The position numbers and the translations under genes are program-made. The notes beneath the pieces were generated by a model. It was not told where the DNA came from. It was given only the letters and a program-made list of their open reading frames with translations, and searched no databases. Of a stretch of 64,000 nt of DNA, positions 63,977 through 64,000 are shown in pieces. Within the stretch, counting starts at the first letter, position 1, and every line of letters begins with the position of its first letter. Origin of the DNA: Saprospiraceae bacterium (GTDB lineage: Bacteria > Bacteroidota > Bacteroidia > Chitinophagales > Saprospiraceae); assembly GCA_020436935.1 (NCBI GenBank), contig JAGQWX010000011.1:43619-107618 (forward strand). The letters run 5' to 3'.

Positions 63977-64000
63977 CTAATTACTTCTAATGAGAGACTA

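Overview
The window reads as chromosomal DNA of a member of the Bacteroidota, probably a Saprospiria- or Chitinophagia-like environmental lineage (this placement is inference). The signs are four TonB-dependent receptors including a SusC/SusD pair, many lipoproteins, families largely confined to this phylum (DUF4249-like, DUF5690, DUF2911), promoters matching the phylum's -7 consensus TAnnTTTG, and starts without strong Shine-Dalgarno sequences. Gene density is high. I see no insertion sequence, prophage or CRISPR array.

Layout. 1-3 kb: the 3' part of an AT-rich TonB-dependent receptor gene and a DUF4249-like lipoprotein. 3-7.4 kb (minus strand): a Gfo/Idh/MocA oxidoreductase, a TPR protein and asparagine synthase. 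7.8-15.6 kb: a giant alpha-2-macroglobulin lipoprotein followed at once by penicillin-binding protein 1C. 15.8-17.5 kb: a split YeeE/YedE sulfur transporter and a UPF0158 protein. 17.6-19.9 kb: a stand-alone TonB-dependent receptor (minus). 20.1-31.2 kb: the most interesting block, a plus-strand run of SusC, SusD, an exported alkaline-phosphatase-superfamily enzyme, a PhnZ-like HD-domain enzyme, an exported metallophosphoesterase, a TIGR03364-type FAD oxidoreductase, a phosphonatase-like HAD hydrolase and a DUF5690 MFS transporter. The last six overlap or nearly touch, and together they look like an uptake and catabolism system for an organophosphonate, probably a 2-aminoethylphosphonate-type compound or conjugate.

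31.3-38.9 kb is housekeeping: adenylate kinase, Obg GTPase, a DinB-like DUF1569 protein, gamma carbonic anhydrase, DoxX, acetyl-CoA synthetase and a DUF1015 protein, with unusual low-complexity repeats around obg. 39.2-43.9 kb is a second accessory unit: a beta-helix lipoprotein and a dihaem cytochrome lipoprotein (the TIGR03805/TIGR03806 pair, function unknown), overlapped by a TonB-dependent receptor that is a close paralogue of the one at 17.6 kb. 44.3-50.2 kb: two small outer-membrane barrels, an MBL-fold hydrolase, RbfA and RecG. 50.4-55.6 kb: a small exported protein, an exported glycoside-hydrolase-like protein, a DUF898/M48 protease pair and a small membrane protein. 55.9-63.5 kb: a CBS-pair protein, YidC, DUF1761, rhomboid protease, ApbE, TerC and DUF2911.

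The right edge carries tRNA-Thr, tRNA-Tyr and tRNA-Gly behind a strong phylum-type promoter. In related genomes such a cluster commonly precedes tuf and the secE-nusG-rpl-rpoBC region, which may therefore lie just outside. Several intergenic gaps hold families of short repeats and palindromes that the genes do not explain.
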